NCBI GenBank assembly: GCA_030141605.1
Contig: JAQGDQ010000396.1
Location: 124,001 to 188,000, forward strand
Origin: Tubiluchus corallicola
Lineage: Eukaryota > Priapulida > Priapulimorpha > Priapulimorphida > Tubiluchidae
DNA length: 64,000 bases
Direction of reading: 5' to 3'
Below are positions 46,305 to 59,100 of this stretch, piece by piece (the first letter of the stretch is position 1; each line of letters begins with the position of its first letter). The notes below the pieces were generated by a model. The model had not been told where the DNA came from, did not search any database, and saw nothing but the letters and a program-made list of their open reading frames with translations. The position numbers were made by a program, and so were the translations under genes.

Positions 46305-47426
46305 TTTCCAAAATTATGTCTCTGTTTTTTATCACAATTTCAGCAAATTGTTTATAAGCATCAACTCTTTGATAGACAGCTCAGTTTATTTTCATTATTA
46401 AATCCACTATGTAACGATCTCTGCATTTTAGAATCTGCAGATTTTTACGAATTTCAGTTTTACCCTTTCAAAACTGACTGTTCATCATTACCACAACCTA
46501 ATATATTGTGTAGAGCTAAATACTAGCAGTGTCAGCGATTTTCTCAATATAATGATCATTGTTGTGGAAGAAGAACAGGAGTTGGGTAACAGATGATTAC
46601 ATATTGTTAATAAGATTAATATTGTTACGTATACCATAAATTATGTATACATCTACTTTAAACAGAATTAAGGATGGTAACTGCATGTTGTGACAGCTGC
46701 TACACGTGTATATAATTGACCATATAGGCACGTGTATTTGGTTGCTGTACTATATGTTGTAAAATCATTTTATGCCAGTAGACTTTAAATATAAGAAGTC
46801 TCTATCTTATCGTTAAGATTTATTGGAACTATCTTACTATAAAAATTACCAAACATTGTTTCTCATTTTCTTGTCCTGTCTCAACTTAGCCTGTCGATCT
46901 GGTGTACACTTGCGTGATCCTATACACTAATTTATTGATCGCCTGCTTGCTGCAGCCCAAGCGGTGCAGTGTTCCGCTGCTATTCCAGGACAAATCGAAC
47001 AAATTAAGGCCGTTCATCTTATAACAGGAATTTTTCCTCAAAAATAGAGTAAACTTGAGGTCAAAATGTATCAGAGTGATGTGTCTGGATACTTTGAAAT
47101 ACTCTGCATTAGCCGATTCCATAATGTGACCCACATATAGATACTGTACATTGCTACTGTGCAAGCACTGCTGAAAAGCCTTTTTCATTTTAATTGTCAA
47201 AAATCGATTTTTAATTTGTCTGAAGTAAGCAAATGCATTTCATACATAATTTTGCATGAAAGTCCATTGTGTGAGAAGTAGAAACCTACAAAAATTATCA
47301 AATATAACGTAATCGCTGCTCAGTTAGAGCAGTTTTGATGAACCCATCTAAAATGCAGCAAACACTGACCTGAAGGAGTTAAATCTGTTAAATTATTTAT
47401 ATAAAGGTTATCATTATTACTTACTA

Positions 47427-47441
47427 ATTCTTCTTCTTCTT

Positions 47442-47503
<62 letters not shown>
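47427..47503. repeat. (TTC)n-(TTA)n trinucleotide microsatellite
   Basis: About 14 TTC units change abruptly to about 11 TTA units. Confidence 0.95.
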
Positions 47504-47504
<1 letters not shown>

Positions 47505-49689
47505 GTCAGACAAGCTAAAATTACTCCAAAAAAAGGCTCAGAGCACAAAAAAGCTAGGAATTACTCCAGGAAATGCCCAAAGCAAAAAAATCAATTTCGC
47601 GAGAACTACGCACATTAATTTTTCTTAAAGAATTTATAATTGCGCAAGCATTTTAGTTGCTTTCCTAACTTCTTTGAATTTAAGAGTATGCTATTTTACA
47701 CTATCGTTATTATAATTGTATTTATGTTGGAACTATGCGTGACAGTACATAATCGTCGGCGATAGATAATGATTTCAAGTGCATTAATTTCGTTGTTTTC
47801 TGCATTTTGTATACGGCTATACAATTTGTGTATACGCTTTGCAAGTAAAACAGAGAATGATATGTTGTCAGAGACACATTGACTCTGATGTTGATAGAGA
47901 TACAGTAATTTTGTGTCCTGTTTCTAACGTGTGCAAGAATTTTCACAGAGATTTTATATAAAATAAGTAGATTGAAACATTAATGTATAATGTTTAACAG
48001 GGCGTAAGTGTCTAATTTTGTCAATGAAAGCAAAGTAAACCTCATTGGCGACAAGTAAATTTTGTTAAGCAGTACTCAGTGAAATGGAAAAAAGTACGGC
48101 TCCATGGCAGTGTCGCGCTAAATATCGCTGCTACTATTACAAGCTGTTATGACTTATGAATACAGATAATACAGTAATAACAGAATTGTGCCGTAATAAA
48201 TTTAATACACTTTACACAAAAAAGTGCGCCAACACCTGAGTTGCTGATAGCTGCGACGTCATCATTGTATTGGTCGTTCAAACAATTTGGAGTTTATCAT
48301 ACGGTGCCTTTTTTGTTTAAATTTGTTAGTTTCATCAAAGTGTGGGAACGGAATGACGGAATTTGTTACGTATATCGTTTTTGCAATTAGCGGCTAGGCT
48401 AGCGGCATCAAACGTCGAAGGATAAAAACTTTTGAGGGGAGCGTTGACTGTAATTATAATACACCGATAGAGGCGTACGCGCTATTTTGATAAACCAAAA
48501 TCACTTATGCGTTTTTAATGAAAGAAGAATATCGCAAATAAAAGCAGTTATTAGTTTAAAAAACTAAAACACTTCATGAAAACGAAAAACAGTAAGCTTG
48601 TAGCAGTAAGTTTGTATTATGTTCTTTCAAATACTTCTTCAGTGTTCTTAAGTAATTTGGTGGTGTAAGTAAAATTTTACTGTGAATTTTTTTCTTAGTG
48701 CCTTATTGTTGCTTTAAATAATATTCAAAAATATCACAGCTGCTATAAATCGCCAAAGACAGATGTAGGCCTTGCAGTCTTTATTTAGTGCACAAATATT
48801 TAATTTGTAACAAAAGTTACAAAACTGTGTTATAATTAGCATTTTATTTAATTACCTGGCTGCAAACTCGGGAAATCTTAAAAAAAGATATCTATATGTG
48901 TGTTTTTGCAACTCACTGCTGAGCAAGTTATGAGCGCCTGTCGACCGGCCTGGCTGTGGTGGTATCTTTAATTCATCTGCTACAACACCGGTGCGCGAAC
49001 AGCGGCGCGATAGCCTACTTGACGACAACAGTCCGTAATGCTGTGCCGCAAGGGCAACATTAACTGCGCGAACTGCTGCGCATTACGAATTATGTTCTGT
49101 ACTCCCCTATTCTTTGGTTCCATTGCTGTTTCAACCACGTAGAAAAAAGATCACCACGATTGTTGCCTCGTTGCACTGTAAAATTTTTGTACTAATTTTC
49201 CTTTTAAAAATAGTTTCACCTTTTGTCAAAATTATTGGTTCGGGAGGTGATCATTTAGAGTCAGCTGTAGCGAATGATGTATGTGTTTTTACTAAATGTA
49301 CTTTTTAGTATTTTGGTCTAGTCGTAGACAGCAAAATGTCGTTAATATTTAGAGATGTCAGTAAATCACTGACATAAAGTGACCGTTTTGTTTCCTTGTA
49401 GTTGGGGAAGTTATTGATGGCATGCTAACCATTTTTTAAGAGTTTGCAAGTCTTGCTAAGTGAAGAATCTTGTTATTTTTCTATCAGTTTATTTTATCAT
49501 TTATTGGTTCTTATTTTGTTTTATGAAATTTTTTGTTCACATTTGTGTTTCTGTTGCATTTATGCTGTGTTGACTATGGAATAAAATAAAACAGAAAATT
49601 ATCCAGATGCTTCTGACTGCTGATTTTTTATATTGGAGTTTTAAGTAACTGAGAGCTTGTTTATCACCATTTATAATTTATGTACAAGT

Positions 49690-49752
49690 TAAAGGATAAG
49701 AAAATGGATACCTGAAGTAGGTTTCAGAAAAATCGTCTTAAAAACTTATATT
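49690..49752 (+). repeat. Short dispersed repeat, copy 2
   Basis: Copy of the repeat at 8900-8962, in the same orientation. The shared core includes AAGAAAATGG, TACCTGA and TTTCAGAAAAA. Confidence 0.55.
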
Positions 49753-52319
49753 ACGAAAAAAGGAATTTCGTTTTTTTTCATTTTAAATCTCCCGCAATAC
49801 TGTTCTGATGTTGCCAATGTTAAATTATGTCCCAAAAAACTTTCCATGCAAATCTATATTGCTTAGCATTTTGCTTACCTGCTGGAAAGACTTATGCAAC
49901 TAGAAATAATAATTTAAAATGTTTGGGCCAATTGGTAAAACATCGCTGGCTCACCTTCTAAGGTGTGCCATTTACTAGCCAAAAACGTATTTTTAATCTT
50001 TTTGTCAAGATAGCAATTTAAAATTTTACTTAGTTAGCAACATGTATGCTACGAATGCTCTGATTATTTTCAAACTTTACTCAATGTTATCTAAACTTGT
50101 TTTAAAAGACCTACCATGCAAGCCCTGCAGGTAAAAAGGTAGTATGTAAGTGATATAAAATTTTGAGACAAATTTTTTAAGCTTTATGTAAGTAGAGGGC
50201 TTTAAGTAACTAAATAAAATTATACAACATTCAGTGACATTAGGAAGTGCAATAGTAGTTATTGAATTGAGTGGTGAATAATTTGAAAGCATACTGAGAG
50301 TCTTTGCTGTTTGTGTAATAAGAACTAGATTATTTAGTAGCATCCCCATTATTTTGTACTCAACAATATTGGAAGGCAAATTGAAACTAACAAATAAATG
50401 GTACTGTGAAAATCATTCTTGTGAACAACTTTATTAGGTCAGAACCTTTTTAACAAGAAAACAATATTTTTCCTTCTAAATCCGTTCAGGAAAAATTCAC
50501 AATGTTTATCATAACAAAATTTGTAACACTGAGTAACCAAACAGATGCATACATTAGTTCATGGGTGAACGATGGTAATTATTTTAAAAAAGCTGGCTGA
50601 GAGTATGCAGGAAGAAAAGGTAAGAGAATGAAAAATTTTTGCAGTTGAATATCCTTTATTGACAATGTATACTAATAAAATGATGCATACATAAATGTTG
50701 TAACTCTTTTATATTCATTTAAAATTGCATTAGTATGAAACATTACTGAACATCTGTATGAATTTCAGACAACCAAATATTAGTCCATTGACTCATTCTT
50801 GAAATTTTGTAAAAAACTACAGAGAAAATGTAATATGAAGTCTCACTGTGTGATAAACACTTTGTGTAACTAGTAAAATTACTTTAAAGTCGCGATCATT
50901 TCGTGCTTGGACCATTGTGTCCATACTTCCGCCAATGACATCGTTCATCGGTTGAAGAAAAGCAGCACACTGTCAATTTCTTTCAAAGGTATAAATAAGT
51001 TTGTACAGAAAAACTAGATAGTTAATTATGCATGAACATTGGGTAAGCTGCAGAGCAGTGCATGTTTACAGAAAGCTTTGAAGTTTCTGATAATTTCTCT
51101 AGTGCATGGAAACTCATAGTAATTTGCAAAAGAAAAAACATCACACAAAAAACAATATGCATTATACAGATTGTACTTTTCTAGATTAAGCGAGAAATAA
51201 TTTTTTGGGATATTGCAAAAATTACACTACAGATCTATTCATATTCTAGCTGTGGTCTTTTCACCTTGTTTATTAATTTAGTAGTGAGACTTATCACGTG
51301 ATTTTACAACTTACTCATATTACCAATAATGATATATGGAGTGTACAGTCTTTCCTAGACACCCATATGCATTTGTTTACTTGGAACAGCATATGTGTCT
51401 GATGGCTTTTAAGTGTTAAAAGCTAATCTATAGTTTGTTCAGCTTTTCTAGCTTCATTTGAAAGTTATGGTGATGGCATTAGCTTTTTAATTATTTTTAT
51501 CATCCTTCAAGTCTTCCTGGAGACTGTTAATGAAGGCTGTTGACTCCTGTTAGTTTATTAATTGGCTATGTCAAAATGATTGGCAGAATCTGGATGTAAT
51601 GCAGTGTAGCAATTTCAATTGAGATACTGAATTGGGCCTAAAGAAGTAGTGAAATAATAAAAACTATTTCAATATTGGGTACCACGATTCTGTATTGTTA
51701 TTGAGGATTTCATAATATGAAATCATAATAATGTAGCTGACGTAGAACAGATGTTAAGCTTTAGTTTATGTGTTAGTTTACTGAAGAATGAAGATGTTTG
51801 CATTTCAAGTTGCGATATGTTTTGATTTAATTTTTTTACAGTTTTTTTAGAAAACTGCTTTAACATGCAATGGCAGTTATCAGACCTGTGTTGCATGCTG
51901 CAGACAATCAGTAAAACATGTTTTTAATTGGTATTTCGGGTCCAACATCGGAATCATAAATTTTGAGTGCTGTTGTAGTAAGGGTAACAATACCCCTCTA
52001 GTCAAGTCCCTGTCATTGATAATTAGTTGTTTTGCTCCTGTTACTCTCCCCTACACAATCACTATTAAGGTTAACTATATGAAAAACAGGGAAACATACA
52101 TAAGTGAATGATATCTACCTTTTTCTTGTTACATATTGTTTTCAGATATTGAATTTGTAGCCTATATACAGCGACGATGTATTTTAATAAATAATTATAC
52201 TTTGGGGCTTGTTATGGTTGCAGTTTCATTTTTTTGCAGAGAAATTTTGTTGACCTTTCATTGTTTGAAGTTCATGTTATAGCCTAAACTCATTTCACAC
52301 ATGGACATGCAGTAAAATT

Positions 52320-52690
52320 CATCAAAGAAAAATTCCTTGTGGTATTCCTTACAAAAATTGAACACATTATTTTTTAGGGCAGTTTTTGCTCAGATGCCTC
52401 ATGAGGAATATAATATTCCTCATGGTATTCCTTGTGAGGAATTCCACTGCCAACTGAAATCGTGCTTCCCATTCGCAAGGAAATTTGCTGCTTAGTGGAA
52501 ACAGAGCATGTTTTATTTTTTCCTTGCAGAATTTAACTGCTTAATTACTTCTTTCTTGTATAGTGAACATCAGTTTTAGTAAAAAATATTTTAGTAAAAA
52601 TTTGTGTTTTTAATCCGTGTTTTATCATATAAACAATTTTTTGTTTTATTAAGGCAACTGTAACTGTTACAGTCATGAACAACTGAATAA
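52320..52690 (-). repeat. Dispersed repeat, copy 2 (GAGGAATT-rich family)
   Basis: In inverted orientation it matches blocks of 5820-6165. It contains several ATTCCT(C/T)(A/G)TG(A/G)GGAAT-like words (52400-52445) that are themselves inverted repeats, for example GAGGAATATAATATTCCTC at 52412-52430. Confidence 0.45.
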
Positions 52691-53160
52691 GACATGCTGT
52701 TAGTTATTACATATCTATGTGAATTATGAATTATAAATTTTTTCCACAGCAAATATATGTTTACAAACTATGAAGATTATTGGTTGCTCCAAAAAAAAAA
52801 CAAACAAACAAATCTTCTATTGATTAAACCTGTTAACTGTTATTTTTATAAATTTCTACTTGTAAATGCATTAGCTGCATGAGCTAGCTGGATTCACTTA
52901 AAAAAACCTCTCAGTTTCTATGTGAAATGAACTTTCTTGGTTCATGGGTTATCGTGAATGAGTTGATCTTTTTCTGATAATTTTCCGATTCTGTGACAGC
53001 ATTTGCGTGCATCATTTTCCTTGCAGCTTCTGATTAAAATGGATCTTAAAAGAAAGGGCTTGTCTGTGTTAATGAGCATAGCTAACTTTTTTTTAGAAAA
53101 CAAAACTACAGCTGCTATATTTGCTGCTACTAATACAACTGTATCCTTTTCCAGAGCTAC

Positions 53161-56100
53161 ATGTCGGTGTTCAGGAAAATGAGAATATACCGGCGATGTC
53201 TGATGAAATGGGTCATTGTCATTGCCATGGTGTTGCTCGCCATTCCATTTATTCTACATCTACAGGATTTAGCACGAGGCAAGCAGGTTGCAAAGCGGGG
53301 TGGTGATTTCAGGAAACCAGATGCTGAGAAGGTGAGCATTACTTAAATATCAGATATGCATAAAAGCCCTAAATTAAGGAGTCACTCCTACTGGTGAAGG
53401 CATTAGAAGAAATAATTTTTGTAGTTTGTATCATGTAGCACAGTACTAAACTATACTTGGTATTTAATTTGTAGGTCAATAACTTTAAGTAGCACTTCAA
53501 ATTTTGTGTTGGAATGCATTCAGAATTATTTAACTTTGAAACCAAACTTGACCAAAAGGATGAAAATATGAAAAAGTTTTGACTGAACTTGAATTAGAAT
53601 CAGGGCCTTTGGGCGTCACATCAAATGCAAATTTTTTGACTGTGAAGGTTTTCATATTGTGATACTGTAACATTATTATCGGCATGCCATTACATTACAA
53701 CCCGTCAAACCTAATGAAAAGAGTATAATTTTTTTATTAATTAAATTATGAAATTATGCTTTCATAAATGTGTAATGCACTATTAGTAACTAATCAAGCT
53801 ATACATATAGTATGGCTGTCTGTTTTACAAGTAGAAGTGTTCCTACCATTACAGTGCACACCTGGTATATATCCTAAACATTGTTTCTTTGTTCGGCAGA
53901 CCGTATGGTGGTATCAGTCTGACATTTGATTTGCTCACCTTAGTGAATGTATTAATTTGAGACATATACTGGCTTTTGGATAAACATAATCATTACCTTG
54001 CAATTATGACTTCCTGTGTTATATATTTTTTGTTGAACATCTGAAAGTATTATTAAATGTGTAGTATAACAAATTTTTAGAAGCTGTTAGCTAGTGGCTT
54101 GGGTCTAAAATGTTTACAGCAGCGGTAATTTACAAGTAAAGCTCTGTTAGATATTTTGATTTGTGTGCCCCTATAGACACATCCTGCCAAAAACTGCAAA
54201 TTTCATATGCATAAACAATGTATACATAGCTTAATTATTAGGAGAGCATATTTGAAAGTCAATTCAAGACAAAGGAATAAAAAAGAATCTATTGTTCTGT
54301 AATTGTTTTTGAGAACTTTTAGCAGTTCATTAGTGAGTAGTGAGTTAGACGGTTTAGTGAATATGCAGGTTGCACACAGTATTGATTATTTAATCCTAGT
54401 GTTAGCAGTTACTTTCAGTACTATTAATTGGAACTTAAGTGTGCTGTGCCAGCAAGACACTGGTGAACCACTGCTAACCTCAGCAAGATCTGAATCGGAA
54501 GACACCAATGTCGGAGCAGAAGAAATGTCGGAGCAGATAGATAATGAGAGCATCACATATATTTCAGGTGCCACCAAAACTGTTGACAGCCTGTTGGAAA
54601 AATCAGTGTTTGCGGAACTAGTGTCTGATATTGTCGTTGAAGTAAGCCAGGAATTATCAAAATGTCCCGTGTTTTACATGTCGTCCATCTATCATATGTA
54701 CGAAGCCAGATTGCGCGAACTTGGTGTGCTGGTTCCTGTACATCCAACTCGATTGAAAGATCGAATTCTAATGGCTGTGCCTAATATGCGGGCTCTGTTT
54801 CATGGTGATAAAGTACTGCTTGCAGTCAACAGTGATATCGGTACTGTGAGGCCAATCATGAAGCTAAGACGGGTATGGAACTTTCCCCACATTACATCTT
54901 GGAAACAGAAATAGACAAACTTTATGTCTATGGTTTATGCTTAAAAAGACTAATGCTTCCATGAAGCTGGTTCTATAATTTTTATAATATCAATGTTGGA
55001 ACTGTACGAGACAAAACAAATCCAAGCAGCTTCTTTAGAAGCAGAGTTACAAGCACCTGCACGTTTTCTGGGGAACTGACTGTGATGCCGATTGTTTCAA
55101 GATGATAGCAATTGCGAAGACAAGCAACATTCTGAAGCAATGAAACCAAGCTGTATAAATTGATACATCATTTTATTTCAGTGCAGTAAAGCTGGAGCAA
55201 CTTAATATCCAACTAGTTTATCTTGAATGGAAATTATGTTACACTGTACCTTAAGTCTTGCTTTTCCCTGGGAACAAATTTTATTACTCATTTGATTGTT
55301 TATTTTTTAGATTGTACATATGCGAAAAGAGGCTGAATTGACACCTGGTGTGCTGGGAAATTTTGAGCCACCTCCGGAAGCTCATCCAGATGGCCCAGGA
55401 GAAGGAGGAACGTCTGTGAAGACTGATCTGAAATCTTCCGAAGTAAGTCTGTAGGTTATCTCCCAGGAATGCAGATAATGATTATCTATAAGAAATAAAC
55501 TTCTTATTGAAATGAGAAGCTTTTGAAGAAGTTGATGTCATTTTAGCAAAATGTTGTTGCATTAATTTAACTGATTGTCTTTAACTGCAAGGTTTGTAGT
55601 GCTATTGTTATAAATACTAGTCTTCACAGTAGTCATTTGATTTTGTATAGGTGCAACATGCTATACGTTTGTATGGATTTAATATGGTAGCCAGTGATAA
55701 AATTTCCTTAAATAGGACTGTAAAGGACACAAGAATGGAGGAGTATGATGTTTTTTACACTTATCTAATTAAATGCATCTGTTTTAGATTAAAAAAATAA
55801 TAAAAAAGTATAGAATTTGTTATTAGTATTTACTTGAAATTCATGTTCTGGAGAAGATACTGATTCTGATAAAAATGTTGCTGATTTTTTTATCAAAAAA
55901 ATTTTTCAGATAGTCAAGCATTGTAGTACCACCAGAACATTCTTAGAACTTGTTAATAAAAATAATATTAACTTCTTGTAATTGGTGGTTTCTACAGTTA
56001 CGCGCTCGAGTTAGAAAATCATTTTTATAAATTGCCTTTTTTTGAAACAAAAGTCTTATAACCTCGAACTTTTTAACAATTATTTTTGAAACATTATATA

Positions 56101-59100
56101 TTATAAATTTTGTGTAATTATGTTTATCTATGGTGTTTATCTAGCATTTTATTTCAACTGCCTCTGTTTTTGTTTATGTAGATGTAAATATTGGCAGTAT
56201 CCAACTGATCTGCCCACTGCATCGGTAGTTGTTGTCTTCCACAATGAAGGCTGGTCGACGCTATTGAGAACTGTTCATAGCGTTATCGCTCGGTCTCCTG
56301 CTAGACTGTTGACTGAGGTTTTACTTGTTGATGATTTCAGTGATAGAGGTAGGCAGATATTCGCTATTCAAAACTGTAACTCTTAGTTTAAAATAAAAGA
56401 ATAGATAAAACAGACCTTATTTTGTTTTATTCTCAGCTTTTTACGCAGTTGCCACTGCAAGCTGGGACTGAGACTCAAAGACCTTGCCTTGCCACCAGTG
56501 ATGCATAGTTGTAGTAGATGGATCTAGTTTAGGGATATCATGAAGCTCCGGTAAAACTGGAGCTTCGAAACCGAATCCGAATTGGAGCTTTGATCTGATT
56601 CTATGCACTGAAGTTCTAAACTACTTCAGATCTGACCCGATTTGGCAGAGACTTTTGAAAAAAATCCGGTTCAGCTTTAGCTTTATTATAAAATTTATTA
56701 TACGCTTTATTTATTTATCTTTAAATTGTTCCGCAACATCCTGGAATTGCTCCGACGTCGCCACATTTGGTTTCAGCACATGTCCAACTCATGAAATCTT
56801 ATGCGAAAGCACGTATCTCATTGCAATTTTAACTGCTAGTTTCAACAAAAATGCCAAGATTTCTCAGGTTACTTTGACAGAGCGTGGTTTTGCTAATAAC
56901 ACATGATGTAGCTTAGACGAATGCGGTTTTTTGTCATCCACATTACACGGGCTCATGGAGTGTAGGTAAAGGCACCCCTGGGAATTTTTTGACTAATAAG
57001 TCATTTTATATTGTATTAGAAGAAATCTGTTACCAGATAATTAGATCATCTATAGTCTTTTATTATTGGAGAATTACTGTCAAACGTGCTGCTCAGATAG
57101 GTCATCTATAATCTTCATGAAAAACACTGCTGTCTTACCAATCTGCCATAATTTGGTAGGAAACTGAGTAGATTCGAAAAAGATTTGGTTGAAAGAACTG
57201 TCTGAAAAATTGAGATTCGAATTCGATTCGGTTTCGAAAATTATTCTAAACTGAGATTCTGATTCGATCCAGATTGGAAGATTATTTTAAACTGAGATTC
57301 GGATTCCATCTGGATTCCAAAATTATTGTGAAAATGAGATTTGGTTTAGATTCGGATTTGGTAATTTCAGATTTGTGACATCCCTAGTCTAGTTCATTAT
57401 GACAGGTGGTTCCATAAAGGTAGACATTGGTAGCTGTGTCTTTGTTATTATGCAAGTATAGCCTTCCCCATTGAGTTAAATAGCTGGAAACACTATACTA
57501 CCTAAAACCACACAGAGCTATTTTCTTACAATTTCCAATCTATTTAGTAACCAGACTCGGCAGCACTGTTAAAATATTGTACCCAAGCAGACGCCGTGAC
57601 AACAGAGCTTTTCTTATTCTTCTGTTACTCTAAACATCAGTTATAGGCAGTGAGCATTTGGCCTTTATTAGAGCACTTCACTATTTCCTGTCAGCAGCCA
57701 AAGTGTTCAACACCTGTGATGCTATTGTCAAATCTGGTCTCAGCCGTTGCAGATTTTTACAAATTTTTGATATGCCACAGGAATCTCGAATGTTTCTGCA
57801 AGGAGCAATTGTATCTGGGTACAATCATTTCATACCCCTCTTTGACATCCACGGACATCTTGCTTTACTTAAAATAACTTTATTGTTTGTTAAAAATTTA
57901 AAATCGAGCAAAACTTTAGTTGACAGGTGGGGGATGTGACTAGTTATTCATTTTAAATCAGAATAGTACATCATTATGGTTTGCTTGCTAGAAGATTCTT
58001 GTCTAGTTACGGAGTAATGGTTTTTTTCTAACAGTACAGTTTTCAGTTTGACTCCTTAGAGGTATATAAAAAATATATGTTCATTTTGAAGGAATGTAGT
58101 GAACTTATATTTAATATATAATATATAATAATAATATTTGCGCAATAATAATAATAATATATATAATAATAATATTATTAATACTTGCCCTGCATTGCCT
58201 ATTTAACATGTAATTATTTACAGCCCATTTGAAAGATGACTTGGAAAAGTATGTTGCCACTGTGAAAAAGGTTCGCTTGATACGGAATCGCAAGCGCGAA
58301 GGATTGATACGATCTCGTACCATCGGAGCGGAAAATGCATACGGAGATGTTGTAGTATTTCTGGATGCTCATTGTGAACCAAATAAAAACTGGCTTCCAC
58401 CTTTACTAGCCAGAATTCACTACGACAGGCATGATTTTTCTGTCTGTTCTACTTTAGGTGTAACCGCATCATTGCGAGTGTCATAAAGAAACCGATTTCT
58501 TGGACTGAAGTTACTAATGTTCTAGTCAGTTTCTTAGGAGTTTACAACTGAAAGTACATGCCATACATAATGTTAACACAGTGAAAAGAAAATGTTTTTC
58601 AAAAGATTCTTTTAAAAATTATTATCAGGAACTTATATGAAAAGGAAGCTAGCATGAAAGCATTGCACATAGGCAGATGCTCTCATTTCCAAAGGTTAAT
58701 TAAACTAGAAACTGTTTTCAGCATGACCATTGCTCATCTAATTGGTGACTTTCTGGTTTTGTTATATATATTATATATGGCACAATCATTTAACATGTTT
58801 ATAACTAAAGCTAAAATAAGTGACTGCATAGTTTTTGAGTTATGGGCTTAGTTTGCTTATTATTTGCAGTCTAAGTCATTTACTTACATATGTATTAATA
58901 AGAAAAGTCGTGTAGACCAACCGTTTATCTAGATATATTACTCTTAATAGGAAGATCATCGCTGTGCCAATTGTTGATGGCATAGACATGGACGATTTTC
59001 ACTACAGGCCCACTTATGCAGCTGGGTCTCATTTTATTGGCATATTCGAATGGGGATTCTTGTACAAAGAGATGAAGTTGCCCGAAGCAGAGAGGAATAA

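Larger units (their letters stand above)
46305..53154. other. Shared upstream region between the divergent GALNT genes
   Basis: About 6.9 kb separate the two start codons. Minus-strand frames at 46886-47200 and 50077-50379 and the plus-strand frame at 49114-49308 have no recognisable motif or exon borders. Promoters and 5' UTR exons of both genes should lie here. The plus gene needs one, because its coding start is 6 nt after the acceptor CTTTTCCAG at 53154. Confidence 0.5.

Noticed and set aside
49925-49980. TTGGTAAAACATCGCTGGC as a tRNA A-box region
   Set aside because: No B-box follows at the right distance.
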